From Gordius sp. MW1 (taxonomy: Eukaryota; Nematomorpha; Gordioida; Gordea; Gordiidae): DNA of 64,000 bases. Below, piece by piece: positions 1 to 20,400 of this stretch; the first letter of the stretch is position 1, and every line of letters begins with the position of its first letter. The stretch is taken from positions 13,662,413-13,726,412 of the forward strand of contig OZ038533.1 in the NCBI GenBank assembly GCA_964036665.1, in the 5' to 3' direction. The notes beneath the pieces were generated by a model. It saw only the letters and a list, made by a program, of their open reading frames with translations. It ran no database searches and was not told the origin of the DNA. The position numbers and the translations under genes are program-made.

Positions 1-8155
<8,155 letters not shown>

Positions 8156-8215
8156 GCTGAAATCATTTTAAAATTAATTGTCTCATGATTATGCATATGA
8201 TGTGAACATGTACAA

Positions 8216-8221
8216 AATAAA
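8216..8221 (+). terminator. Polyadenylation signal of NOP2
   Basis: AATAAA lies 61 nt after the TGA of the last NOP2 exon. It supports 8064-8155 as the true terminal coding exon. Confidence 0.55.
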
Positions 8222-8275
8222 CTAAAGTTTCCTATTGTATTACAAATCATGTTTAGGTTTGAAAAACATAATGTA

Positions 8276-8448
8276 TACATGGGCGTAGTCAACCCGAGAT
8301 CCAACTACGAGCTTTTTAACTGCAGGGAAGGAAGGGGCGGCTGTGCCCTCTAAATTTAAAAATTTGGTGAAAATTGGCTAAAATTTTAAAAATAATCATT
8401 TTGGCCCTTCCTAAATCATTATACCCTTCTAATTCCAATGATGGCGCC
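8276..8448. mobile_element. MITE family 1, copy 2 (decayed right end)
   Basis: It begins CATGGGCGTAGTCAACC and keeps the family interior (gaaggggcggctgtgccc ... ggcccttcctaaatcatt). The right terminal repeat is eroded (aatgatggcgcc). It lies just 3' of NOP2. Confidence 0.65.
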
Positions 8449-8792
8449 TAATAACAATTTTACCCCGGGCAGCGATAAAAATAATTAGGGGCGAGACGAT
8501 AGGGACGAGGGGGTGGGTTAAAAATTCTTGGGGATGAATCAAATTTATGTGGACGATATATCATAAATTCTTTGAATAATTTGAAATACTTAAGGAATTT
8601 AACAAAAGCATTGCTAAATACAATGAATTTTATTATGCATATTATGTTTAAATTCATCTATAGAATTAAGAAAATATAACTTAGTTAATTAAGGGTACAG
8701 AACAAATTTAAAAAAGAGCATATTTATCAGAAATACCAATTCTTCGAAGCTTCTGAAACAACTGGTTTGTTTTGGTCTTCGTTAATTATATT

Positions 8793-9892
8793 TAGAGACC
8801 TGCACGGGCGGCCCGAGGCCCGGCCCGGAAAAGCCCGGGCCCGCTTAAATTTTTAGGCTTTAAAATTCCGGGCCGGGCCTAATTTATAAATTATAGGCCC
8901 GGGCCGGAATAATTTAGAAGAGTCTAAGTAATCTTTTATTCTGTTTAAAACAATCTATAATATTTCAAAAAAATTAATTACAAGTTATTGAATCTGTTAA
9001 ACACTCATTTATTCATTTCGCGCTTATTCTAATATACAAACAATTAAGTATGTAACAAAAAAAATCTACTGCTAATAGCTGAAAATATTCAGAAAGAATT
9101 TTATAAAGTAAAAGAAAATAGAGTGAAGTATGGAAAAGATTATAAGAAAATAAATTTTGTTTTTTGTAAGATTTGCAGGAATGTGTTATGCTATAATTCC
9201 TGCTCATCAGGCAATATTTATGTTAGTTTTGATAATGCTTAATATGGAACACCCATCTCCAAAAACATAAATGCTGTAAAGAAGTCCAAGAAAATAAAAA
9301 TTGGACAATTACCTATGCTAGTTTTAACAAAACTTACAATTCCTACAAAAATCAAAAAAGATCTCATATCCTCAATAGCCCAATTTTGTTGAATGGATAT
9401 GGCATGAAACATCTTCTATGAAGAAAGAGGTAGAGGAAAATGAAGTTGACACCAACACAAAGTTAAAAATCAATGAGAAAAAAAATAAAATTATAGGATT
9501 GGTCGAAAGACCACATTGGTCATTTCCAGCGCTTAGCCCTCTTGTTTGTAAGATTTTTTCGACACCTGATTTGGCCTCGAGTGAGAGGTGTTTTTCGTCA
9601 GCTGGCTGCATTTATGAAGAGCGGAGAACAAATCTAAAACACGGAAATTTTTGATGCCTGTGTTTTTTGCATCAAAATAGTTGTTTATCCATTTATAATT
9701 TTTTCATGTGCGCTTTATTATTTAATAAAAAATTTTACCAAAATTAAGTTTGATTAAGTTTCTGCAATTACCGAAATTCCGGGCCCTCGGGCCTTGTTTT
9801 TAAAAATGCTAAAATACGGGCTCCGGGCCGGGCCTATTTCCCTATTTTAATTCCGGGCCGGGCTTTAAAAAAATCGATTTTGCAGGTCTTTA
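8793..9892 (+). mobile_element. hAT element, internally deleted (1.1 kb), with 8-bp target duplication
   Basis: The left end TAGAGACCTGCA and right end TGCAGGTCTTTA are inverted repeats. Both sides are flanked by the identical 8-mer ATTATATT (8785-8792 and 9893-9900), the target-site length of hAT transposons. Subterminal DNA is crowded with GGCCCGGGCC-type motifs. Only the last part of the transposase survives (see 9418). It sits between the 3' ends of NOP2 and the reductase gene. Confidence 0.9.
9418..9654 (+). pseudogene. hAT transposase C-terminal dimerisation domain, fragment
   Basis: The 78-residue ORF carries the hATC signature: W-x-FPALSPLVCKIFSTP, then ASSERCFSSAG and ERRTNL. Family members use this region for dimerisation at the end of a protein of about 600 residues. 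The N-terminal BED finger and DDE catalytic core are not present in the 1.1-kb element, so this is a non-autonomous relic. After GNF the frame is broken; DACVFLHQN-like residues continue in another frame. Confidence 0.82.
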
Positions 9893-9900
9893 ATTATATT

Positions 9901-11461
9901 TGATAAACTGTTTCAACGATACCGATTTAGTGGTATTTTTAAAATTTTAATATTAATGCCTGAATATATGGCGAACTTAAAAATTAACTAATTTATATAA
10001 TATATGACAAATGACGTTATAAATCCTAAAAACACAAATTAAATCGTTATAATTGTCCTTTCCCTTAATTAATCTTAGAACGGCTAAAATGCCTCTACCA
10101 GTTTTCTGAAAATAGACTTTAGCGGTTATATAAATTAAAAAACTGATGTCAATATTAAACTATTGCTTACATTTAGCTAGAGGAAATAAATGCTTGTATA
10201 ATGCATGGAATACATACTTGTATAATGCATTAAATAAATTAATAATTCATGTGATTTTTTTAAAAAATTTGGGTAACCAGTGGAAATCATGATTATTATT
10301 TGAGACGATGGATTCGGTAAATAACCCAAACTCGGTTTTATTAGTAACAGAACCTCGGTATTATGTGGAGGTGGTCGAAATAATTTGGCATCGTTAAACT
10401 AATAAAAAGAAAGGCCTTATAAGGTATTAGTTTGATAAGATATGTGGTGTCCTCCACCCCCTTACGTCGCTTTCCAAATATTTATATTCTTTCACCCCCC
10501 CCCCCTCCTCCCGCACACACACAGTTATACGCGTGAGTTTTACTCTACTCTCGTTTATGACGAGTCATGTTTGTTAATATCTCTATGATATAAATAGATA
10601 TATATTTTATTACCAGAATTCAGCGATTATTATATATTACCTCGCTTTCACTCATAGATGATTATTATTCGTTTTGTGTAGTGAATCTTAATTACCAAAA
10701 AAATATAACGTTTTTAAAACAAGAATATTTAATAAACTCGCGCGCGGAAATATAAATAAATTAATTGATGGGTCAATATTCTGAAATATTATTACGTCCA
10801 ATGAAATTTCTAAAAGGACAAGATAATTTTTTTCCTTCTGGGGTTAATTCATATGCGATCTCACTTTCACACTATTTTAAAATGACATTAAATTTTTTTA
10901 TCCTTCAACAGACGGTAGATCATAGTGGGGGGCATGAGCGGCTCAGATAAAGCTTATAAATAAATACGGAAAAAATGAATTTATGAATTTTTCTACTATC
11001 TCAATTTTAATTACATTAAACATATTCATTATATACACCTAAAGGAAAACCCTATGCAGGTTGAGTTTAAATTTTCCTTTGTTTCAAATTCTTTACACTC
11101 AAACATCAAAAAAACATATTCTGACATTATTAATGGCTCTTTGCTGATTAAGCTGTAAAGACTTTTTATTAAAACCTAGCAAATAAATTACATATAAATT
11201 CAACAGCGATCATTGAAAGTGGTAATGCATATGATCGAAAAAAGTATAAAATTGTGTGGCTGGAATTGATTGAGACATTCTCCGTTGCATAAAAATCGAG
11301 GTAAATTAACAGGTTAAAATAGTGGTTTAACAATTTTCGAAAAAAGAAACAATAAAAAAATTGATTAACAATAAAAAAAGCACTGGGATGTTTTGATGCG
11401 AAGCGAGTAGTGGTGGTTGTGTTTTAAATGTTTCAAATCGTATAAAATTTCAAGAAAAATA
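9901..11461. other. AT-rich gap between convergent genes
   Basis: No gene seen. It contains a C-run and CA-rich stretch near 10494-10522 and scattered AT-rich sequence. The short open frame at 10765-10950 has no recognisable domain. A TTTATT at 11165-11170 (AATAAA on the minus strand), about 290 nt past the reductase stop, is a possible polyadenylation signal for that gene. Confidence 0.5.
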
Positions 11462-14400
11462 TTAACTCCAAACATCGCATTGATAACGCGCTTTGTTTTG
11501 CAAATTTTTAACATACACTTCAGCCTGTTTCAAATCCATCCCGCCCTCGGTTTGACAAATGCCTAGCAGTAGGGCATGCACGTCCTTTGCCATATTCTTG
11601 GCATCTCTAAACAAAATATAAACTAGTTGGAAAAACGGGGCTGGGTTTTGTTTGGTCGACTTTTGATTTTAGTCACTAAAATTCAACAGACCAATGGTGT
11701 ATTGGTCTACTTTTCGTGGTCGACCTTCAGGCTTAGTTCAAATTTTGATAAACAGACCAGAGTCGGCCGTTAGTCTAAGTTGAACGAAAGGTCGACCAAA
11801 CAAAACCATATGAACATTGAAACCGGAGAAGTTTGGAGGCTAAAAAGATTAAAATCCAAATTTTATATTAGGTTAGTCTTTGATTTATCTGTAGCTCGTT
11901 TATAATTCCCAAAAGCGGGATAAAGCGACTTACCCGCAAATGTAAATGTGACCAGATTTTTCGTCAATCAATTCCCAAACCAAAGATCGGCTCTTTTCCA
12001 ACATGTGCGTCACATAAATTTTTTCCGACTGATCACGGGAAAATGCGAGATGCAAATGTGTCAGGGTCCCGTCCTTTTCAAATCCTCGAAAAATTATGTA
12101 ATAAAACTTCTTAAAACACACTCTTGAATAATATGCCCTGAAATTGTTAATGGGTAATTTATAGAAAAAATATGTTCGAACGAATGGAATCTTTAATAAT
12201 TTTCGATAAAAAATCAATTTTTATGAATAGTATTAATAATTCACCCTTACATAGCATCATGATCCTTTTTAAACTAATTTTAAATTTATAGTATATTAAA
12301 AATCATATGGCAGGACGACTGAAAAATTATGTTTTAAATGAGCAATTATCTTTAAGTTATTAAGGTTAAAAAAATGATAGTGAGTGTTAGAGATCTCCAA
12401 CGGGGCGTTTTTAAAAGGTCGGCAGGCCCGTCCGAGCCCGTCTATAAATTTTTCAGGCCCGTCTTTCCCCGTTTAGAAAAACGTCAGGCTTGCCCAAGTC
12501 CGTTTAAATTTTGTTAGAAGATCTCCGCGCCCGGCCCAATTCATCAAAAATTTCACAACATTTAATTTTATATTTTGACACATTCATAAAAAAAACATCA
12601 ATAATTTATCATGCAAAAATAATAATCAATCATTTCTGGTTTTAGGCGAGTTCGCCTTTCTTCTACACATTTTTTGATTAATTAATTTCAGTTAAAAAAT
12701 TTAATATAGTACTCCCATTAAATTACTTTAAAAAATTACATGAGAATATTCCACTTTTAACGATTTACTTTTATTTGATTAATTTAACTTAATACACCTA
12801 AGAAGTTACAATTCAATATTACCATTAAATTATAATACTTTAATAACATGAGAACATTCAACTTTCAATAAGCAGTTTGCTTGATATGATTAATTCATAT
12901 AAGTTAATACACCTAAGTTTTAGCTTTGAACAAAAACATCTATTAAATTATATGGCACTAATAATAATTATGCCAATAAAATTTGTGATAAAATTAATAA
13001 CAAAAAGTTTGGTACATTGTAACTAATAAATTAAACTTACTTACTTATAAAAGAATATACGAAGCTATAATCTTAAATTATTTCAACAAAAGTTTTAAGA
13101 GACCCTGCAAATCCGCTCTCCTACGTCCTCGTCGTGCAGGGGGACAACAGATTCTAATATCTGGCTAAAGGAGAAACGGTCCGTGTTACTCAGAAAGACT
13201 GCTGAAAAAAGTTCCACGGCTCCAGACCTTTCCATACTTGGATTCGTTTATATAGAAAGGTTTCAAAAGGATGGTCCTTTAGAAACTCACCCTCTGAAGG
13301 AAAACGACTCAAACCCCTGTGATCTGGGGTCAGAATAGGATATCCGCTCCTCGCGAGTAGTACAAACCGACGAAGAGGTTGGCGCCAGGAAGGGCATCGT
13401 CTTTTAAAAACTGCTCCAACCCCCTATGAATACAAAGGCAAATGGGCGGGGTACAGCCCTAAGTATCCCTTGGGTTAACTCATCGACCTACGTCAAAAAG
13501 AAAGATGAGGATCCAGGCCAAATCGTTTTGGGAACCCCGCAAGGATTCCCTCCTTGATGGTCATCGACTTGAAAATATTCGAGGAGGCCGGCCTAAAGGC
13601 GACACGCTAAGGGTTGCAACCTGGAACATAGGGAGCATGACGGGAAGAGCGGGCGAGGTAGTGGAAGCACTTAATCGGAGAAGGATAGATATATGCTGCA
13701 TACAGGAGATAAGGTGGAAAGGAGAGGGTGCTAGGATGATGGGAGCCATTGGTGCGCGGTATAAATTCTACTGGCAAGGGCACAAGGATGGAAAAGCTGG
13801 TATAGGGATACTTGTCGCTGAGAAATGGGTGGACAAAGTTATCGATGTCAAGCGATGTAACGACAGGATCATAGCTATTAAGATGGCGATGGGAGAAAGG
13901 CTATACAACGTTATATCGGCCTGCGCTTCTCAAGTAGGAAGAAGCGATGAAGAGAACGACATTTTCTGAGATCGTCTGATGGAAATTACTTCCCACCTTC
14001 ACCCTAGAGAATCTATTATATTAGGCGGGGATCTAAATGGACCTGTTGGCGCGAATATTGATGGTTATGAAGGGCTTCATGGTGGTCACAGCTATGGAAC
14101 CAGGTGTACGGAGGGGGAACGCATTTTGGATTTTGGGGACGCTACTAAGATGGTTATATGCAATACTTTCTTCAAGAAAGAAGACAGGAAGCTTATAACC
14201 TATGAATCGGGTACCCTCAAAAGTACTGTCGACTATATGATGGTCAAAAAATCGGACAGATATATGGTTAAAAACGTCAAGGTTGTCCCTGGGGAAGAAT
14301 GCGTGACACTACACCGTCTTATCGTTGGGGATCTCGTAATGAAGGGGCTTATAAATCCAAAGAAACGCTAGATCCCGAGGCTCAAGGTGTGGTGCTTGAA

Positions 14401-17400
14401 AGATGGTACTCAAAAGAGGGATTTCGCCGAAGCACTTGATGGAAACTCAATTGCGATGGCGAAGAACGTAAACGACAAATGGACGGCTATGAAGAATGCT
14501 TGGCTTGACACAACAGCGCGCGTTTGTGGTTGGACAAAGGGGCCCCCAAGACATAAGGAAACTTGGTGGTGGAACTCTGAGGCGGCGAAAGCTATTGAAG
14601 ATAAAAGGCGATGCTATAAAGTCTGGCATAAATCCCAACAAAGGTGCGATAAGGTTATCTATCAAGAGGCTAAAAGAATTGCATGAAGGACCGTCGCCAG
14701 AATAAAGGAAACAAAAAGATGCGAGTTTGCTGGTGACTCAGAGGAAGGGAAGAAAAACATGTTTCGTGTAGCCAAACAAATGGCGAAAGAAAGACTTGAT
14801 GTTGTGGCGGTTAAATGCCTTAAAACTCCTGCGGGTAACATCATCTCCCATGGCGATGGAATCAAAAAGGTTTGGAAAGACTACATGAAACGACTCATAA
14901 ATGAAGAGAATACCTGGGACAATGACGTCGATTGCGATAAGGTGGAGGGACCCTGCTGTTGGATTGGGACTGAAAAAATTCAGCATGCCATAAAGAAAAT
15001 GAAACAAGGTAAAGCGGCAGGCCCAACAGGAATAGTGGCGGAAATGGTAAAAGCTTCTGGACATTTGGGAGTCGTTTGGCTTACACAGCTGTGTAATGCC
15101 ATAATCCAGGAAGGGACTATACCTAGCGACTGGAAAAAGAGTGTTCTTTTACCAATATACAAAGGAAAAGGTGACCCACTTGACTGCGGATCATATCGGG
15201 CTATTAAGCTCCTTGACCAATCTATGATTATCGAGAGGGGGCTTGAGAAAAGAATCCGGGAACAAACGAACATCGACGCAATGCAGTTCGGATTTAAACC
15301 AGGGAAAGGGACCACCGATGCCATCTTTATAGTACGACATGCAAGAAAAACATTAAGCAAAAGGTAAAAGACTATACTTTGCCTTCGTAGACCTAGAGAA
15401 AGCGTTTGACCGTGTGCCGCGGGAAGTTGTAAACTGGGCTCTTAGAAAAACAGGTGTGGAAGAATGGTTGGTTACGGCTGTGATGGTTATGTATGGCGAA
15501 TCTCAAACGGCAGTGAGGACCTATGATGGCGATAGCGAAAGCTTTGAAGTGAAGGTTGGGCTACACCAAGGTTTCGTTTTAAGCCCTCTACTTTTCATAC
15601 TCGTAATGGAGGTGGTGACAAAACAACTGCGAGAAGGATTCCCATGGGAACTTTTATACGCCGATGATCTCTTGATAATGGCTGAGAGTGAGGCTGATCT
15701 CTCTACAAAGAAACGGAATGGAGGAAAAGGGCTTAAAAGTTAACATGGGAAAAACAAAGGTGATGTTTGGCAAGATAAGTATGAAAAGCGCCGAGGCAAC
15801 TTGCCTGGCCCTGTACCGTATGTTACAAAGGAGTGGCTAGCAACTCTATACAATGCACAAAATGCCTAGGATGGGTCACAAAAAATGTCGCGGTGTGAAA
15901 GGAAGTCTCTTATTGGCAAGTCGTACGTTTAGCTGCAAGCCTTGCGTGACAGGACCTCTACCGGATAATGCCATAACCGACTTTAACATCGGTAATGGGG
16001 AGACGCTAGGAAAAGTTAACACCTTTACCTACCTCGGAGACTCTTTAAGTGCAGATGGGAATGTTGACTCGGCAGTTACAGCAAGGATACGACAAGCCTG
16101 GAAGAAGTTTAAAGAGATGGCCCCTCTTTTGACCGGAAAAGGTGTTTCACTCACTTTAAAGGGTAAAGTCTACGCGGCATGTATTAGAAGTTGTTTTGTA
16201 TATGGAAGTGAAACGTGGCCATTAATGTCGATACATAAAGTCAAATTAGAAAGCAGAAATGCGTATGATAAGATGGATGTCATACGTGTCGCTACGGGAA
16301 AGAATAACAAGCAATAAACTCAGAGAAAGAATCGGGATCGACCCAATCAACGAGGTCATCCGGAAAAACAGGCTAAGATGGTTTGGACATGTGGAGCGGA
16401 AGAATGACGACGACTGGGTGAAGAGATGTACTTCCTTGGAGGTATCTGGAAAGAAACCGCGCGGGAGGCCGAAATCAACATGGGCGTCTGTTCTCACTAA
16501 CGACATGGAAAAAATGGGCCTGACAAAACACGATTCTCATGATCGGATAAAATGCAGGAAATGGATTAGGGGAAGACAGGCCAACCCAGGAGATCCTGGA
16601 AAACGACCTTAAAACGACGAAGAAGAAGAAGAAAAGTTTTAAAAGCGCTTGAAAAATAAATGAATTTTTAGAGATCATCGGGGTATAAAAGTTCCCATGG
16701 GAGTCCTTTTCGAAGTTGTTTTGTCACCACCTCCATTACGAGTATGAAAAGTAGAGGGCTTAAAACGGAACCTTGGAACGGAACCTTGGTGTAGCCCAAT
16801 TCACTTCAAAGCTTTCGCTATCGCCATCATAGGTCCTCACTGCCGTTTGAGATTCGTCATATATAACCATCACAGCCGTAACGAACCATTCTTCCACACT
16901 TTTTCTAAGAGCCCATTTTACAACTTCCCGCGGCACACGGTCAAACGCTTTCTCTAGGTCGAAGGCATAGTATAGTCTTTTACCTTTTGCTTGATGATTT
17001 TCTTGCATCTGTCGTACTATAAAGATGGCATCGGTGGTCCCTTTCCCTGGTTTAAATCCGAACAGCATAGCGTCGATGTTCGTTTGTTCCCGGATTCTTT
17101 TCTCGAGCACCCTTTCGATAATCATAGTTTGCTCAAGGAGCTTAATAGCCCGATATGATCCGCAGTCAAGTGGGTCACCTTTTCCTTTGTATATTGGTAA
17201 AAGAACACTCTTTTTCCAGTCGCTAGGTATAGTCCCTTCCTGGATTATGGCATTATACAGCTGTGTAAGCCAAACGACTCCCAAATGTCCAGAAGCTTTT
17301 ACCATTTCCGCCACTATTCCTGTTGGGCCTGCCGCTGTTTCATTTTCTTTATGGCATGCTGAATTTCGTCAGTCCCAATCCAACAGCAGGGTCCCTCCAC

Positions 17401-20400
17401 TTTATCGCAATCGACGTCATTGTCCCAGGTATTCTCTTAATTTAAGAGTCGTTTCATGTAGTCTTTCCAAACCTTTTTGATTCCATCGCCATGGGAGATG
17501 ATGTTACCCGCAGGAGTTTTAACGCATTTAACCGCCACAACATCAAGTCTTTCTTTCGCCATTTGTTTGGCTACACGAAACATGTTTTTCTTCCCTTCCT
17601 CTAAGTCACCAGCAAACTCGCATCTTTTTGTTTCCTTTATTCTGGCGACGGTCCTTCATGCAATACATTTAGCCTCTTGATAGATAACCTTATCGCACCT
17701 TTGTTGGGATTCATGCCAGACTTTATAGCATCGCCTTTTATCTTCAATAGCTTTCGCCGCCTCAGAGTTCCACCGCCAAGTTTCCTTATGTCTTGGGGGC
17801 CCCTTTGTCCAACCACAAACGCGCGCTGTTGTGTCAAGCCAAGCATTCTTCATAGCCGTCCATTTGTCGTTTACGTTCTTCGTAATCGCAATTGAGTTTC
17901 CATCAAGTGCTTCGGCAAAATCCCTCTTTTGAGTACCATCTTTCAAGCACCACACCTTGAGCCTCGGGATCTAGCGTTTCTTTGGATTTATAAGCCCCTT
18001 CATTACGAGATCCCCAACGATAAGACGGTGTAGTGTCACGCATTCTTCCCCAGGGACAACCTTGACGTTTTTAACCATATATCTGTCCGATTTTTTGACC
18101 ATCATATAGTCGACAGTACTTTTGAGGGTACCCGATTCATAGGTTATAAGCTTCCTGTCTTCTTTCTTGAAGAAAGTATTGCATATAACCATCTTAGTAG
18201 CGTCCCCAAAATCCAAAATGCGTTCCCCCTCCGTATTCCTGGTTCCATAGCTGTGACCACCATGAAGCCCTTCATAACCATCGATATTCGCGCCAACATG
18301 TCCATTTAGATCCCCGCCTAATATAATAGATTCTCTAGGGTGAAGGTGGGAAGTAATTTCCATCAGACGATCCCAGAAAATGTCGTTCTCTTCATCGCTT
18401 CTTCCTACTTGAGGAGCGCAGGCCGATATAACGTTGTATAGCCTTTCTCCCATCGCCATCTTAATAGCTATGCCTGTCGTTACATCGCTAGACATCGATA
18501 ACTTTGTCCACCCATTTCTCAGCGACAAGTATCCCTATACCAGCATTTCCATCCTTGTGCCCTTGCCAGTAGAATTTATACCGCGCACCAATGGCTCCCA
18601 TCATCATAGCACCCTCTCCTTTCCACCTTATCTCCTGTATGCAGCATATATCTATCCTTCTCCGATTAAGTGCTTCCACTACCTCGCCCGCTCTTCCCGT
18701 CATGCTCCCTATGTTCTAGGTTGCAACCCTTAGCGTGTCGCCTTTAGGCCGGCCTCCTCGAATATTTTCAAGTCGATGACCATCATGAGGAGGGAATCAT
18801 TGCGGGGTTCCCAAAACGATTTGGCCTGGATCCTCATCTTTCTTTTTGACGTAGGTCGATGAGTTAACCCAAGGGATACTTAAGGCTGTACCCCGCCCAT
18901 TTGCCTTTGTATTCATAGGGGGTTGGAGCAGTTTTTACAGACGGATGCCCTTCCTGGCGCCAACCTCTTCGTCGGTTTGTACGACTCGCGAGGAGTGGAG
19001 ATCCTATTCTGACCCCAGATCACAGGGGTTTGAGTCGTTTTCCTTCAGAGGGTGAGTTCTAAAGGACCATCCTTTTGAAACCTTTCTATATAAACGAATC
19101 CAAGTATGGAAAGGTCTGGAGCCGTGGAACTTTAACATTTTCAGCAGTCTTTCTGAGTAACACGGACCGTTTCTCCTTTAGCCAGATATTAGAATCTGTT
19201 GTCCCCCCTGCACGACGAGGACGTAGAAGAGCGGATTTGCAGGGGTGAAAAAAATGAATGCTACAGAATATACAAAAATTAGAGGTTACAAAAATTAAGC
19301 AATATATTTAATAAAAATCCTATATTTATATAATTGTCTAAGTCTTAAGGACTGCAATTCCATGACGGTTTATATAATCTCTGGCCCGTTCAAACCCGTT
19401 AATAAAACCTAAGGTCCGTTCAAGTCCGTTAAAAGAGTCTCAGCCCCCCCCCGAGCCCGTTCCAATACTTGTTAAGCGTGTCCGGGCCCGGCCCGTTAAA
19501 ATTTTAATTACACAAGCCCGTCCGTACCCGGCCGGGCTTGCCCGTGCAGATCTCTAGTGAGTGTATTTTAATTTGGGCTAAAAATATTAGGTCAATTGAA
19601 ATAAGTGGAATGTAAGAATACTAGCAGACCTCTATTTCTGAGTCCAACAGATATTTCAAAAAAGAGGCATTTGACTTTATTTAAGAAATGGATTTCATTT
19701 TTGATTTAACTATTATTTCATGTTAGTTACAATTTAAAGAAAAGAATAACACATCCATTTTGAGCTATTTTCGATAAGTGAGCTAACATTGTTAAGGCTC
19801 CTATAATATATAATTAGGTAAATTTCAACAAATTTAACCTTTAAAAAAGCGTGTAAATATTTTTTAAAATTTTCACACTTTTACAAAAAATTTCATACCC
19901 TCCAACTCATCTTGGTATATGTAATCACTCAGCTTGTTCCTGCACCCGAAATACAAAACATTTTCTCCCATCGGTTTCCCTGCATAAATTAGTTGATAAA
20001 TGTATCACTTAGAAATTCCTTAATTCATAAATCAAAAAAAAATTGTTTCCCAGAATTTATAAAAAAGATTGATTTCTATCAGTCGACAAGGCTGTATTTT
20101 GGAAACCAACGTTTTTTATCCTATTTAATATTAAAAAAATCAGCCTTTTCAGCTTTAGGGAATATAAGCTTAAACAGCCTAAAATTGCCCTAAAACCCTA
20201 GAAAGAAACCTATGCATGTTTTATAGCAAAGCTATAAATAAACACGACAAAAATTAAATACAAATATTAGAACCTAAGATTTGGTATCCAAAAAACTTCT
20301 ATTTTCCAAGACAATATTCCACACAAACATGACAAATAAAAAAATGAGAGAAGCGAGAGGGGCTCGAACCTTGATCCTTGAAAAACTTGCGGTGTTGCAA

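Larger units (their letters stand above)
13103..16635 (+). mobile_element. LINE A, left copy, near full length (RTE-like non-LTR retrotransposon)
   Basis: Order: about 400 bp 5' leader, endonuclease (13505-14371), linker, reverse transcriptase (14759-15743), C-terminal region (15853-16612), and a GAA-repeat tail ending near 16635. The endonuclease shows [16 protein letters not shown] and GGDLNG. The RT shows [32 protein letters not shown] and catalytic LLYADDL. The end shows the common LINE tail [11 protein letters not shown] and [12 protein letters not shown]. The reading frame is broken several times, for example by a stop at 13967-13969 where the right copy has tryptophan. The exact clade is uncertain. 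Confidence 0.88.
13103..19244. repeat. Inverted repeat of LINE sequence, arms about 2.6 kb, spacer about 1 kb
   Basis: The left arm 13103 to about 15680 and right arm 16670-19244 are reverse complements with only a few percent difference. Both outer edges begin at the same LINE position (CCCTGCAAATCCGCTCT). The spacer is the remaining 3' part of the left LINE. The RNA of either strand could form a long hairpin. Confidence 0.9.
12388..19556. mobile_element. hAT element (7.2 kb) enclosing an inverted pair of LINE copies
   Basis: The left end TAGAGATCTCCAACGGGG and right end CCCGTGCAGATCTCTA are hAT-type inverted ends. The flanking 8-mer GTGAGTGT is identical on both sides (12380-12387, 19557-19564). 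The outer element, about 0.7 kb left and 0.3 kb right, has CCCGT-rich subterminal DNA and no coding sequence. Its ends resemble the hAT at 8793 (TAGAGAYCTGCACGGGC), so the two probably belong to related non-autonomous families. The interior 13103-19244 is the LINE inverted repeat. The whole lies in reductase intron 13 (12085-19898). Confidence 0.88.

Noticed and set aside
10765-10950. 61-codon open frame between the two genes
   Set aside because: No domain, AT-rich composition, no splice or conservation support.
13561-15360. Several long antisense open frames over LINE A
   Set aside because: Shadows of the LINE coding strand. No motifs of their own.
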